Part shown: one piece after another, positions 35,470 to 44,960 of the stretch
Layout of the letters: each line of letters opens with the position of its first letter
Position numbering within the stretch: the first letter of the stretch is position 1
Source of the DNA: Leucobacter viscericola
GTDB taxonomy: Bacteria; Actinomycetota; Actinomycetes; Actinomycetales; Microbacteriaceae
DNA length: 64,000 nucleotides
Direction of reading: 5' to 3'
NCBI RefSeq assembly: GCF_011299575.1
Contig: NZ_CP049863.1
Span: 2,604,001-2,668,000, forward strand
Notes under the pieces: generated by a model
Told to the model about the DNA's origin: nothing
The model's input: the letters and a program-made list of their open reading frames with translations, nothing else
Database searches by the model: none
Program-made: the position numbers and the translations under genes

Positions 35470-37286
35470 GCGCGGAAAGCGTGCGCGGCACGAGCGGTGA
35501 AGACCGCGAACACTACACAAAGGCGGAGAGCCGGGCGATCCGGCGCCGCTCACTGCACCTGCTCGGCTCGATCCTGAAGCCGTTGCGCAAGCTCATGCTG
35601 CTGACGGCGGTTGTGGTGGTCGTCTCGACGGGGATGCGGGTGATCGGCCCGATGCTGATCGCGGCGGGCATCGACGATGCGCTTCCCCGCGCTATCGACC
35701 AGGGTGATTGGGTGCCCGCGGTCTTGATCACCATCGCGTTCCTGCTCTCGGGAGCGATCGCGGCGGGGCTCGTCGGTTGGTACGTCGTGCTGATCGCGCG
35801 CCTCACCCAGGCGGTGATGCTCGAGATGCGCATGCGCATTTTCAGGCACACGCAGCGCCTCAGCCTGGAGTTTCACGAGGGCTACACGTCGGGGCGCATC
35901 ATCTCGCGGCAAACGAGTGACCTGGAGTCGATCCAGGAGCTGCTCGACGGCAGCCTGAACGAGCTGATCGACGCGGTGCTGATCGGCACATTTACCGTCA
36001 TCGCGCTCTGCCTGCTCGATTGGCAAAGCGGGGTGTTGCTGATCTGCATGGGCATTCCGCTCGCCATTTTGATGCGCTGGTTTGTGATCGAGTCGCAGAA
36101 GGGGTTCCGCGGTACTCGTGTCGCGAGCGCGCGCCTGATCGTGCAGTTCGTCGAGATGATGACGGGGATCCGCGCCGTGCAGGCCTTCCGCACCGAACGT
36201 CGCAATGCAAAGGCGTTTGCGGAGGTCTCGGACGAGTACCGGCGCACGAACCTGCGCGTGATTCGCCTGTATGGCGTGCTTGATCCTGGCCTGATTTTGC
36301 TCGCGAACGTGACGATTGCGGCCGTGCTGCTGTGGGGTGCGCTGCGCGTGAGTGAGGGGACCTTGGCGCTCGGTGTTCTGCTCGCGGCGGTGCTGTACGT
36401 GCGCAACTTCTTCGGCCCGATTGAAGAGGTCGCCATGTTCTTGAACTCATACCAGTCGGCGGCCGCGGCACTTGAGAAGGTGTCGGGTGTGCTGGAGGAG
36501 GAGCCGACGGTTCCGGATCCTGCACAGCCTATTGCGCTGCCGCGCGCTCGCGGCTCGCTTGCCTTTGACCGCGTGGAGTTTGGGTACGGAAACGGCCGCA
36601 AGGTGTTGTCAGAGTGCTCGCTCGAATTGCCCGCTGGGCAGACGGTGGCGCTTGTTGGTACGACCGGTGCGGGCAAGTCGACACTCGCGAAGCTGGTGGC
36701 GCGGTTCTACGATCCGACGTCTGGTGCCGTGCTTCTCGACGGGGTCGATTTGCGCTCGCTTGCCGCTGAGGATCTGCGGCGCGCTATCGTGATGGTGACG
36801 CAGGAGGCGTACCTCTTTAGTGGCACGGTCGCGGAGAACATTGCGCTGGGCAAACCCTCGGCGACGGCTGCTGAGATTCGTGCGGCGGCCCGAACCGTCG
36901 GGGCTGAGTCGTTCATTGATGCGCTACCTGACGGGTTTGATACCGATGTGAACAAGCGAGGCGGCAGGGTGTCGGCGGGGCAGCGTCAGCTGATCTCGTT
37001 TGCCCGGGCGTTCCTCGCGGATCCGGCCGTGCTGATCCTCGACGAGGCGACTGCCTCGCTTGACCTGCCGAGCGAGCGCCTGGTGCAGGAGGCGCTGCAA
37101 AGACTGCTCGCGGATCGAACGGCGATCATCATCGCGCACCGCCTGTCGACAGTGGCGATTGCCGATCGAGTGCTGGTGATGGAGCACGGCCGGGTGATTG
37201 AGGATGGTTCGCCCGAGGAGCTGGTCTCTGCTGGGGGTCGCTTCGCGAAACTGCACGCCGAGTGGCAGAGCACGCTGGCTGGGTAG
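35466..37286 (+). CDS. ABC exporter half-transporter B (canonical Walker B, altered signature)
   Basis: The 606-residue partner of the upstream subunit has six helices ([23 protein letters not shown] and following). Its nucleotide-binding domain has Walker [10 protein letters not shown] and Walker [13 protein letters not shown] with the catalytic Glu present. The signature reads VSAGQRQ instead of LSGGQ. In a head-to-tail dimer, this altered signature would pair with the Asp-containing Walker B of subunit A. One ATP site is thus doubly degenerate and the other intact, as in TM287/288-type heterodimers. The start overlaps the upstream stop by ATGA. Simple tandem repeats and a 48-bp palindrome follow the gene. 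Confidence 0.92.
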   Translation: MSAESVRGTSGEDREHYTKAESRAIRRRSLHLLGSILKPLRKLMLLTAVVVVVSTGMRVIGPMLIAAGIDDALPRAIDQGDWVPAVLITIAFLLSGAIAAGLVGWYVVLIARLTQAVMLEMRMRIFRHTQRLSLEFHEGYTSGRIISRQTSDLESIQELLDGSLNELIDAVLIGTFTVIALCLLDWQSGVLLICMGIPLAILMRWFVIESQKGFRGTRVASARLIVQFVEMMTGIRAVQAFRTERRNAKAFAEVSDEYRRTNLRVIRLYGVLDPGLILLANVTIAAVLLWGALRVSEGTLALGVLLAAVLYVRNFFGPIEEVAMFLNSYQSAAAALEKVSGVLEEEPTVPDPAQPIALPRARGSLAFDRVEFGYGNGRKVLSECSLELPAGQTVALVGTTGAGKSTLAKLVARFYDPTSGAVLLDGVDLRSLAAEDLRRAIVMVTQEAYLFSGTVAENIALGKPSATAAEIRAAARTVGAESFIDALPDGFDTDVNKRGGRVSAGQRQLISFARAFLADPAVLILDEATASLDLPSERLVQEALQRLLADRTAIIIAHRLSTVAIADRVLVMEHGRVIEDGSPEELVSAGGRFAKLHAEWQSTLAG

Positions 37287-37488
37287 TTCGGTTCCTCGCT
37301 TCTCGGTCTCTCGCTTCTCGGTCTCTCAGCTCCTCGGTTCTCGGCCCCTCAGCTCCTCCATTCTGTCGCTCCTCGATTTGCGGGTCAGTTTCTGGTAAAA
37401 AACCGCGGTTTTCTACCAGAAACTGACCCCAGAATCGCGGGGTCGCGGGGTCGCGGGGTCTCGGGGTCTCGGGTCGTGGGTCTCGGGG
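37287..37488. repeat. Low-complexity tracts flanking a 48-bp palindrome
   Basis: Between the ABC exporter and the sirtuin, 37287-37375 is a degenerate tandem of CTTCTCGGTCTCTC and CAGCTCCTCGGTTCTCGG units. 37438-37490 is a tandem of CGGGGTCG/CGGGGTCTC units. Between them lies the palindrome described separately. No gene is supported here. Confidence 0.75.
37382..37429. repeat. 48-bp near-perfect palindrome between convergent genes
   Basis: GGGTCAGTTTCTGGTA (37382-37397) pairs with TACCAGAAACTGACCC (37414-37429). The centre, AAAAACCGCGGTTTTC, is itself nearly self-complementary. It lies at the meeting point of the ABC exporter and sirtuin 3' ends and may act as a bidirectional terminator. Its sequence is unrelated to the CAGCCGGT elements. 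Confidence 0.85.
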
Positions 37489-38304
37489 CTATCTCAGCCG
37501 CGCTGCCAGTTCCGTCAGGATCTCGGTCGTGCCACCCTCGAGGCGCACGTCGGCGCGGGCATCCACCGCAGTGGGGCCGCGATTGATCACGGCGACGGGG
37601 ATCCCGCGCCGCTCCGCACGGTGCACAAGCCGCACTCCAGTGTTGACGGCTAGTGAGGTGCCGGCGAGGATCAGCGCTCCGGCCTCATTGAGGAGCACCT
37701 CGGCGGCCGCGAAGACCTTCGGCGGGACGGTTTCGCCGAAGTACACAACATCGGGCCGGAGCATGCCTCCGCACATTGGGCAGGTGGGCACCTCAACGGC
37801 ATCAGTCTCGGCGACTGCGGCATCACCATCGGGCGCGATTTCCGCGCCCGCGTGGCGCTCCGCGTAGCCAGGGTTGAGAGCATCGAACCAGCCCAGCACC
37901 TCGTTGCGTGTTGTGCGGAAGTCGCAGTTGACGCAGCGAATCGTGCTCCCGCTGCCGTGTAGTTCAACGACCGTTCGGGATCCAGCGCGGCGATGCAGCC
38001 CATCGACATTCTGCGTGATGACACCGTTGATGCGCCCGGCGGCTTCGAGGTGAGCAAGAGCGATATGGCCAGCGTTGGGTTGTATGGCTGAGAACCGAGA
38101 TGAGCCGACGCGGGCTCCTGCCCAGAATCGGCGGCGGTACTGCGGGTCATCGGTGAACTGCGAGATGCTCATGGGGGTGCGGGGAGGGGATCCCTCGCCG
38201 CGGTAGTCAGGGATGCCGGAGTCGGTGCTGATCCCAGCACCCGTGAGCACTGCGACCGGACTCGCCTCGAAAAGGGTGACGAGTTCGTCGATGTTGTGGC
38301 CCAT
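37489..38304 (-). CDS. Sirtuin (Sir2-family NAD-dependent deacylase)
   Basis: This 271-residue NAD-dependent protein deacylase shows the Rossmann block VLTGAGISTDSGIPDYRGEGSP, the catalytic TQNVDGLHRRAGS (His) and VELHGS. The zinc site is two CxxC pairs: CVNC, and CPMC in PTCPMCGGMLRPDVVYFGE. The reading GIPDYRG places it nearer the class II (SIRT4-like) group than the classical CobB (from family knowledge). The 3' end lies next to the palindrome and low-complexity tracts. It stands alone; targets are unknown. Confidence 0.93.
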   Translation of the reverse strand: MGHNIDELVTLFEASPVAVLTGAGISTDSGIPDYRGEGSPPRTPMSISQFTDDPQYRRRFWAGARVGSSRFSAIQPNAGHIALAHLEAAGRINGVITQNVDGLHRRAGSRTVVELHGSGSTIRCVNCDFRTTRNEVLGWFDALNPGYAERHAGAEIAPDGDAAVAETDAVEVPTCPMCGGMLRPDVVYFGETVPPKVFAAAEVLLNEAGALILAGTSLAVNTGVRLVHRAERRGIPVAVINRGPTAVDARADVRLEGGTTEILTELAARLR

Positions 38305-38446
38305 GGTTCGGTCCCCCTAATCTCTAATGAGGCATCTACGGATGCAGCAACCAAGCCTAGCGGGCTGTGTCTTAAGGGGAGCCGGGGTGCGCTCCGAAGT
38401 GCATCGGTTTACTCAATCTCCAACGAGTACTAGAAAACCGTTGTCT

Positions 38447-38475
38447 TTTGTAAGCTCGGAATCGTTTATTATAAG
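38447..38475 (+). promoter_or_regulatory. Candidate promoter of the small membrane protein gene
   Basis: TTTGTA (38447-38452), a 17-bp spacer and TATAAG (38470-38475) lie in an AT-rich stretch about 60 bp before the GTG start at 38536. Confidence 0.45.
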
Positions 38476-38535
38476 AGGTGTGAAAGGTAACTGATGTAGG
38501 CCCTTCTCGCAACGGGATAGGGAAGGTGGGCCGGA

Positions 38536-39078
38536 GTGATAATCAACAAGGAATCCTCTCGACCAAAAGCCGCACCAAAGTGGCTCATTCTCGGCTGGTC
38601 GTGCCTTGCGATTTCGCTCTCCGCCTCGCTTCCGATCGGGGTGCTCCTATTCTTGTTTGTGCCGCGAGCATCGCAGTTAAGTTCGATCACCGAGTTCTTT
38701 ATTCCATGGGCGCTCTTGATGTCTATCTGGACAACCGTGCTCGCTCTGCTGCTGTGGCCCCTGTTTTCCCGGATAAAACAAATAGTTCCCCGTGCGCCAC
38801 TCTTTATGGCGGCGAACTTTTGCAGCGCAGTGTTTGTATTTGCTGCCATTTCTGGGGTCACCGGTCTCAACCGTGACGGGGAAATGCAGGGTGCGTTCTT
38901 TGGTGGACTCTTTGTTGGTGCGGGCACACTCTGGCCATTGCTGCTCTTGGGGCTCTTAACCTCGCTGCTGGCCGACGGTTTTGTAAGGCGAAAAGGTATG
39001 GCGATCGTATGTAGCGTGATTGCGGTGGTGATTCTTGTTGGCGGTGGTGTGCTCTATGTTGCCAGCGAGCTTTTGTGA
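38536..39078 (+). CDS. Small integral membrane protein of unknown function
   Basis: The 180-residue product has about four to five hydrophobic helices: WLILGWSCLAISLSASLPIGVLLFLF, FFIPWALLMSIWTTVLALLLWPLF, FMAANFCSAVFVFAAISGV, GTLWPLLLLGLLTSLL and AIVCSVIAVVILVGGGVLYV. GTG 38536 is preceded by AAGGTGGGCCGGA. An overlapping frame of 116 codons starting at 38526 lacks this pattern and is judged a shadow. Base composition is lower in GC than neighbouring genes. I do not recognise the family. It is flanked by a sirtuin (divergent) and a PucR regulator (convergent). Confidence 0.72.
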   Translation: MIINKESSRPKAAPKWLILGWSCLAISLSASLPIGVLLFLFVPRASQLSSITEFFIPWALLMSIWTTVLALLLWPLFSRIKQIVPRAPLFMAANFCSAVFVFAAISGVTGLNRDGEMQGAFFGGLFVGAGTLWPLLLLGLLTSLLADGFVRRKGMAIVCSVIAVVILVGGGVLYVASELL

Positions 39079-39103
39079 ACCAACTCGGCACCGGGGGCGA
39101 GAG

Positions 39104-40705
39104 TCAGGAGTGAATTGCTCGCAGTTGCAACCACGTCACCAGCAACGCATCCGGCTCCACAAGGTCAATCCCGTACTTCTCCTCGGCTCGACGCAGGCGA
39201 TAGCGGGCGGTGTTCTCGTGGATTCCGAGCACACGCGCGGTCTGTGCGACGTTGCCAAAGCTGCCGCACCACACGCGAAGGGTCTCAGCGAGCTGAGGTT
39301 CCTCGAAAACCATGCGCTCAAGCTCCGTCGAACGCAGTTCGGGGCTGCTCGCGAACATCGTCGCGGCCCGTTCAAACACGAGCATGGGCCGCAGCGATTC
39401 GACGGTGAGCACACGATCCTTCACACCTAACGGTGCCTGCGGCCGCCGCGATGCGGTATCGAATAGTCGATCGGCGAGGTCGCGCAGCGGGGCAATCTCG
39501 GCGGATCTGTGCGCGACCCCGGGTGCGGTCACAAGAACGCCGGGGCCGATGAGGCGGTCGAGGATCGGGATCAGCGGTTCTGCGAGCGAACTCGCAACAG
39601 TCGTGGGATCATTCGCAACGAGAGCGTAAACCCTCCCGCCGCGCACGACCGTTACGGCCTCGGGGCGATACAGCTCAAGGTGGCGCTGCACCGTTGACCG
39701 CAGCTGCGCAGGAACGGTGGGCAGTTCCGCTTTCGGGTGGGCAAAGGCCAACAGAGTTGCGCCTCGCTCCTCCGTCATGCCGAGCTCGGCAAGCTCTGAC
39801 CCCATCACATCAGTTCCGTCGAGCAGGGTGCGAAGACGATCCTCGCGCGGGATCTGCGTCGCCTTTCGCACCCGAATGTCGTCGAGCATGTGTGACGCCG
39901 CGACAACCGCGGCGGCCCTAATGCGCCTGGCTTGCTCGGTGGTGAGGGGAGCGTCGCCGGAGGCATCAATCGCCCACACCGTGCCGAGTGGCAGAGCACC
40001 CGCGCGAATGGCGATGGTAACTCGGGGCTCCTCGTCGTCAATGTGCGGGTACTTGATCGGGTCATCGGAGCGCAGCACCGTGCGGTACTGATCGTCGTTG
40101 AGTGGGGAATCGGGTACGCGCCGGGTCAGGATGCCCTGGGTGCGGTGCGTGTCGATGAGTTGGCCGGGCACTGAAGAGTAGGCGATGATCCTGCGCCCCA
40201 AATCCTCGATGGTGACGGATCCTCCGAAAAACTCGGCGAGCTCGTTTGTGAGCGCGAAGAGGGGCTCTGCCCCGCGATCCCGGTGGGTGTCTTCGCTGTG
40301 GTGTTGCTCGCCCAACAACTGCGCAATGTACGCATCAAAGAGCCGCCAGCTGAGGCGCTCGCTCACGCGGATGATGGGCACACCGCTCGACTCGGCAATG
40401 GCGGTGTAGGTGGCGATGTCACCCTCGTGGCACTTCACGGCAATGGCCGAATACCGCAGCTGCGCGGCGCGCTCCGCGAGGGCGGCGATGTGGGCCGCGG
40501 GCATCTCTGCGGCAGAGGGAGCAAGTAGAAGGGTGTCAGGATCCTCGCGCAGTTCTTCGAGCGCATCGTAGAAGTCGGTGCCGCGCACCGTGAGCTTGGT
40601 GTCTCCGCGGCCGAGCAGGGTGACCGTATTGGGTCCGAGCGCCAGCAGCAACTCACCGAGCGTCACGTTCTCGACAGGCTCAACTAGAGAAATAGCTGCA
40701 TTCAT
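39104..40705 (-). CDS. PucR/CdaR-family transcriptional regulator
   Basis: The 533-residue regulator has a PucR-type N-terminal sensor region (residues about 10-130). A GGDEF-like central region occupies about 290-410. The diagnostic C-terminal helix-turn-helix is SFGNVAQTARVLGIHENTARYRLRRAEEKYG (about residues 485-515). Proteins of this family activate nitrogen-source or amino-acid utilisation operons. It is divergent, across about 130 bp, from a LysA-like decarboxylase and an amino-acid ABC transporter operon and is their likely regulator. That region has AT-rich sequence suitable for two promoters. Confidence 0.9.
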   Translation of the reverse strand: MNAAISLVEPVENVTLGELLLALGPNTVTLLGRGDTKLTVRGTDFYDALEELREDPDTLLLAPSAAEMPAAHIAALAERAAQLRYSAIAVKCHEGDIATYTAIAESSGVPIIRVSERLSWRLFDAYIAQLLGEQHHSEDTHRDRGAEPLFALTNELAEFFGGSVTIEDLGRRIIAYSSVPGQLIDTHRTQGILTRRVPDSPLNDDQYRTVLRSDDPIKYPHIDDEEPRVTIAIRAGALPLGTVWAIDASGDAPLTTEQARRIRAAAVVAASHMLDDIRVRKATQIPREDRLRTLLDGTDVMGSELAELGMTEERGATLLAFAHPKAELPTVPAQLRSTVQRHLELYRPEAVTVVRGGRVYALVANDPTTVASSLAEPLIPILDRLIGPGVLVTAPGVAHRSAEIAPLRDLADRLFDTASRRPQAPLGVKDRVLTVESLRPMLVFERAATMFASSPELRSTELERMVFEEPQLAETLRVWCGSFGNVAQTARVLGIHENTARYRLRRAEEKYGIDLVEPDALLVTWLQLRAIHS

Positions 40706-40835
40706 GGAGTAAATCTATCTTTAAAACACAAAAAACTTCGCTTCAAAGGCTCGTATGGTTATCACGCGACGGTGCAAATGCCGCTTATGCGGTGCAGATG
40801 ACGCTCGCGCCGCCCACCCCGCGAACGGAGAACCC

Positions 40836-42218
40836 ATGTCGATCATTTCCCCAACGGCAGAGCCAACAATCGAGCAGCCGTCTCCCGAGGGCACACGCCT
40901 CGGAGAGCTGTGGAGCATCTTTCCCGAGGAATCGGGCTGCGACGTAGACGGCAGCCTCACGGTCGGCGGAGTCTCGGTGAACGAGCTCGCCGAACAGTAT
41001 GGCACCCCGCTGCACATCATTGATGAGGCGGGACTGCGCCGCCAGGCCCGGCGCTTCGTCGACGGTCTTCGCGAGCGCTGGCCGAACTCGGACGTGTTGT
41101 TTGCGTCAAAGTCGCTCCCGATCGTCGGCATGTACCGGCTCGCGCAAGAGGAAGGCCTCTCGATCGACGTCGCGGGCGGTGGTGAACTGAAGCTCGCGCT
41201 CGCCGCGGGGGTTGACCCTGAGCGCCTCCACTTTCACGGCAACGCCAAGACCGACGCCGAACTGCAGGACGCGCTCGACGCTGGCATCGGCGTGATCATT
41301 GTCGACAACGAGCACGAGCTTGATCGCCTCGAGCGGCTCCTCACCCGCCCCCAGCGTCTCCTGCTGCGCGTCATCCCAGGGGTCGACGCCGTGACCCACG
41401 CCTCCCAGGCGACCGGTGGCGACGACTCGAAGTTCGGACTGCCGATGGACCAGGCCCTGCGCGCTATCGAGCGCATGAGGGCGCACCCGCTGATGGATTT
41501 TGAGGGTGTACACCTGCACATCGGCTCGCAGATTCTCGGCACCGAGCAGTTCGCGGAGGCAGTCGAGAAGCTGTCGACCGCCGGACACTTCAACACCTAT
41601 GACGTGGGCGGCGGGCTCGGCGTGAAGTACACCTACAGCGAGCAGGCGCCCTCCGTCGACGAATACCTCGACGCGATCGTTGAGGCGGCGAAGAAGCACC
41701 TGCCCGCCGACGCCAAGCTGATGATCGAGCCCGGCCGATCCCTCGTGGCTCGCTCCGGTGTGACGCTCTACCGAGTTGTCACGGTGAAGCACACGGGTCG
41801 GGTGTTTGTGGCCGTCGACGGCGGCATGGCCGATCAGCTGGACATCGCGCTCACCCAGCAGCGCTACGAGGCCGTGCTGGCCAATCGCCTGACCGAGCCG
41901 TGGACCGAAACCGTGCAGCTGGTCGGGCGCCAGTGCGAATCGGGCGACCTACTGGTTGACGGCGCTCCGTTGCCCGCGGCCAAACCCGGCGACCTCGTGG
42001 CGATGCCGGTAACGGGCGCCTACGCCTACACAATGGCCAACAACTACAACGGAGCCCTGCGGCCCGCGATCGTTTTTGTGGCCGACGGTGAAGCACGACT
42101 CGTCGCCCGCCGCGAGAGCTACGACGATCTCCTCACCCTGCACGAACCCGCGTTTGCGGCCGAGCTCACTCATTCGTTTCGGCCGATCCACAACCCCAAA
42201 CTGAAGGACACACAATGA
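40836..42218 (+). CDS. Diaminopimelate decarboxylase-like PLP enzyme
   Basis: This 460-residue fold-type III PLP decarboxylase lies in a transport operon. ATG 40836, with GGAG upstream, is preferred over the more distal frame start at 40755. The PLP-binding lysine is in VLFASKSLPIVGMYRL. Other family blocks are VHLHIGSQI, YDVGGGLGVKYTYSE, EPGRSLVA, QCESGDLLV and MPVTGAYAYTMANNYNG. These match LysA, which makes lysine from meso-diaminopimelate, but other amino acids cannot be excluded. Its position, four bases into a polar amino-acid ABC transporter operon and divergent from PucR, suggests a catabolic or scavenging paralogue rather than the biosynthetic lysA, which in actinobacteria usually lies with argS, hom and thrC. 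Confidence 0.87.
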   Translation: MSIISPTAEPTIEQPSPEGTRLGELWSIFPEESGCDVDGSLTVGGVSVNELAEQYGTPLHIIDEAGLRRQARRFVDGLRERWPNSDVLFASKSLPIVGMYRLAQEEGLSIDVAGGGELKLALAAGVDPERLHFHGNAKTDAELQDALDAGIGVIIVDNEHELDRLERLLTRPQRLLLRVIPGVDAVTHASQATGGDDSKFGLPMDQALRAIERMRAHPLMDFEGVHLHIGSQILGTEQFAEAVEKLSTAGHFNTYDVGGGLGVKYTYSEQAPSVDEYLDAIVEAAKKHLPADAKLMIEPGRSLVARSGVTLYRVVTVKHTGRVFVAVDGGMADQLDIALTQQRYEAVLANRLTEPWTETVQLVGRQCESGDLLVDGAPLPAAKPGDLVAMPVTGAYAYTMANNYNGALRPAIVFVADGEARLVARRESYDDLLTLHEPAFAAELTHSFRPIHNPKLKDTQ

Positions 42219-43144
42219 AACTGTCAAAGAAGACATCGTTCGCGCTGATTGCAACCGGGGCCGCACTGGCGCTCTTGCTGAGCGGTTGTTCGGGATCGGG
42301 TGGCGGTGATAACGCCAAGGCAGACGGCCCCAACGTGCCGACCGGTGATGAAATCAGCACCAAGGCCGATCCCGCCCTCACCAAAATGCTGCCCGACAAC
42401 ATTGTGAAGCAGGGCAAAATCAACATCGCCGTTGACATCCCCTTCCCGCCCATGGCGATGTACGACAAAGACAACCGCGAGATCGGCTTCGACCCCGAAC
42501 TCGGGCGCCTGATCGGTCAGAAGCTCGGGATCGACGTCTCGCTCAATAAGCAGGCCTTCGACTCGGTGATCCCGTCGCTGCAGGCAAAGAAAAACGACAT
42601 CATCATGAGTGGCATGAACGATACGCCCGAGCGGCAGGCCACACTCTCGTTCGTCGATTACACACACGGTGGGTTCGCGATTGCGGTGAAGAAGGGCAAC
42701 CCCGAGAAGATCACCACGCAGAAGGATCTGTGCGGCAAGACCGTTTCGGTGCAGAAGGCGACGGTGCAGGGCGACCTGCTGCGCGCGATGGACTGCGGCA
42801 TCAACGTGATGGAACTGCCAGCTGACCTCGACGCGCAGACCGCCCTGCGCGCGGGCAAGAGCCAGGCCTACGCCGCCGACGCGGTCGTGACCGAGTACGT
42901 GGTTGCCACGACCGACAAGGGTAATGCCTTTGAGATCGTGCGTGATCCTCAGAACCCCGCGGGCTTCAACCCCGTGTACAGCGGAATCGGCATTCTGAAG
43001 GGCGAGACCAAACTGATCGAGGCTGTTCGCCAGGCAATGCAAGAACTGATCGACGAGGGCACCTACCAAAAGGTGCTCGAACGCAACAATATTGCGGCCT
43101 ACGCGGTTGATTCGGCGAAGGTCAACCAGGGCAAGGCGTCATGA
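42215..43144 (+). CDS. Amino-acid ABC transporter substrate-binding lipoprotein
   Basis: This 309-residue solute-binding protein belongs to family 3 (polar amino acids). The lipobox LALLLSGC puts the lipid-modified cysteine near residue 25. The mature protein has the typical INIAVDIPFPPMAMYDKDNREIGFDPELGRLIGQ start and GMNDTPERQATLSFVDYTHGG, where acidic amino-acid contacts usually lie. DLCGKTVSVQKATVQGD matches lobe 2. The start overlaps the decarboxylase stop by ATGA, and the permease start overlaps this stop in the same way. The ligand is not determined. Confidence 0.92.
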   Translation: MKLSKKTSFALIATGAALALLLSGCSGSGGGDNAKADGPNVPTGDEISTKADPALTKMLPDNIVKQGKINIAVDIPFPPMAMYDKDNREIGFDPELGRLIGQKLGIDVSLNKQAFDSVIPSLQAKKNDIIMSGMNDTPERQATLSFVDYTHGGFAIAVKKGNPEKITTQKDLCGKTVSVQKATVQGDLLRAMDCGINVMELPADLDAQTALRAGKSQAYAADAVVTEYVVATTDKGNAFEIVRDPQNPAGFNPVYSGIGILKGETKLIEAVRQAMQELIDEGTYQKVLERNNIAAYAVDSAKVNQGKAS

Positions 43145-44133
43145 GCGGACAGGCAGGATCGGCCCTCGCTGTTGCCGCTGCGCCGATCCCGAACTTGACG
43201 ACCGACGACGACGTCGAAGCCATCCCGCTGCGCCGGCCCTGGCGCTGGGTGAGTGCCATCGTGGTGCTTGCGCTCGTTGTGAGTTTTGTGATTGTGGTCG
43301 CGACGAACCCGAATCTCGACTTTGACACCGTGGGTGAGTTTCTCTTTGACTCGCGCATTCTTGAGGGTGTGTGGCTCACGATCCTGATCACCGTGATCTC
43401 GATGGTGGTGTCGACCGTTCTCGCGATTGTGATCGCGGCGATGCGGCTCGCCTCGAACCCCGTGCTGACGACGGTCGCGTGGTTTTATGTGTGGGCGTTT
43501 CGGGGAACTCCGGTGCTGGTGCAGATTGTGCTTTGGGGGTACCTGGGGCTGCTCTTTGACAAGGTGTCGCTCGGCATTCCGCTGACCGACGTGGTGTTCT
43601 GGCAGATGGACACGAACTCGCTCGTGACCCCGTTTATTGCGGGTCTGCTCGCGCTGACGCTGAACCAGGCCGCGTACTCGTCTGAGATTGTGCGCGCCGG
43701 CATGATGTCGGTCGATGAGGGGCAGCGCGAGGCCGCCTACTCGCTCGGCATGTCGCCGCTCTACACCTTCCGTCGGGTGCTGTTGCCGCAGGCGATGCGC
43801 GTGATCATTCCGCCGATGGGCAACGAGCTGATCTCCATGCTGAAGAACACCTCGCTGCTCTCGGTGATCGCCGTGATGGAGCTGTACACGCAGGCCTCCG
43901 TCATCTCGTCATCGAACCTCAAGCAGGTTGAGCTGCTGATTGTGGTCAGCATTTGGTACCTCTTTATGACGAGTGTGCTGTCGGTTCCGCAGTATTACCT
44001 GGAGCGTCGCTTCGGTCGCGGCAGCAGCCGCAACCTGCCGCCCACCCCGCTGCAACGTGTGCGCGCGGCGCTTGCCAGTCGGCGGCCCGGACCCGAGCCC
44101 GCTCCCGAGACACAGATTGTGAGTGTGCCATGA
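43141..44133 (+). CDS. Amino-acid ABC transporter permease
   Basis: The 330-residue permease is of the HisMQ type. A cytosolic N-terminal segment of about 35 residues precedes the first helix (WVSAIVVLALVVSFVIVVA). Further helices include LTILITVISMVVSTVLAIVIAAM. The EAA loop that contacts the ATPase is EGQREAAYSLGMSPLYTFRRVLLPQAMRVIIPPMGNE. One permease gene rather than two suggests a homodimeric channel. It is joined by ATGA overlaps to the binding protein and to the ATPase. Confidence 0.92.
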   Translation: MSGQAGSALAVAAAPIPNLTTDDDVEAIPLRRPWRWVSAIVVLALVVSFVIVVATNPNLDFDTVGEFLFDSRILEGVWLTILITVISMVVSTVLAIVIAAMRLASNPVLTTVAWFYVWAFRGTPVLVQIVLWGYLGLLFDKVSLGIPLTDVVFWQMDTNSLVTPFIAGLLALTLNQAAYSSEIVRAGMMSVDEGQREAAYSLGMSPLYTFRRVLLPQAMRVIIPPMGNELISMLKNTSLLSVIAVMELYTQASVISSSNLKQVELLIVVSIWYLFMTSVLSVPQYYLERRFGRGSSRNLPPTPLQRVRAALASRRPGPEPAPETQIVSVP

Positions 44134-44948
44134 GCACTGTAGATGTTGTTGCTGGTGTCGGCGTTGCCGCCCCAGCCGGGCCTGTAGGCCAGTCGCTCGT
44201 TGAGGTTCGGCGAGTGCGCAAGAGCTTCGGAGCGCACCAGGTGCTGCGCGATGTGTCGCTTGCGGTGCCGGCTGGCACTGTGACGGTGCTGCTTGGTCCA
44301 TCAGGATCAGGGAAGTCAACACTGCTGCGGTGCATCAACCACCTGGAGAGCATTGACGGTGGCCGGATCATCGTCGACGGCGAACTGATCGGGTATCGCC
44401 AGGCCGGTGCGAAGATCCACGAGATGACCCCTCGCCAGATCGCGAAGCAGCGGCAGGGGATTGGCATGGTGTTCCAGCGCTTCAACCTCTTCCCGCACAT
44501 GACCGCTCTCGAGAACGTGTGTGAGGCTCCAGTTGGTGTGGTGCGGCGGAGCCGTTCTGCCGCGAAGCAGCAGGCTTTGGCATTGCTTGACCGCGTGGGG
44601 CTCGCCGACTTTGCGGGTCACTATCCGGCGCAGCTCTCTGGTGGGCAACAGCAGCGTGTGGCGATTGCGCGGGCGCTCGCGATGGAGCCGAAGCTGATGC
44701 TGTTCGACGAGCCGACGTCGGCGCTCGATCCTGAGCTTGTTGGTGACGTGCTCGATGTGATGCGAGAGCTCGCCCGCGACGGCATGACGATGATCGTGGT
44801 GACGCACGAGATCGGCTTTGCCCGCGGGGTCGCGGATCAGGTTGTCTTCATGGATGGCGGGGTAGTTGTTGAGGCAGGGCCACCCGAGGAAGTGCTCGAT
44901 AACCCGCAGCGGCAGCGTACGCAGAACTTCCTGGAGAGTGTGAAGTAG
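44130..44948 (+). CDS. Amino-acid ABC transporter ATP-binding protein
   Basis: The 272-residue ATPase has Walker A LLGPSGSGKSTLLRCINHLE, Q-loop VFQRFNLFPHMTALENV, signature LSGGQQQRVAIARALAMEP and Walker B LMLFDEPTSALDPE, with the H-loop VTHEIGFAR. The pattern is GlnQ/HisP-like. ATG 44130 overlaps the permease stop by 4 bp and is preferred over the much longer upstream frame that starts inside the permease gene. It completes the PucR-adjacent decarboxylase-transporter operon. Confidence 0.93.
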   Translation: MSTVDVVAGVGVAAPAGPVGQSLVEVRRVRKSFGAHQVLRDVSLAVPAGTVTVLLGPSGSGKSTLLRCINHLESIDGGRIIVDGELIGYRQAGAKIHEMTPRQIAKQRQGIGMVFQRFNLFPHMTALENVCEAPVGVVRRSRSAAKQQALALLDRVGLADFAGHYPAQLSGGQQQRVAIARALAMEPKLMLFDEPTSALDPELVGDVLDVMRELARDGMTMIVVTHEIGFARGVADQVVFMDGGVVVEAGPPEEVLDNPQRQRTQNFLESVK

Positions 44949-44960
44949 GGGTTTCTACGC

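Noticed and set aside
43953..44129. N-terminal extension of the amino-acid transporter ATPase
   Set aside because: It is out-of-frame sequence of the permease gene. ATG 44130 with the ATGA overlap matches the rest of the operon.
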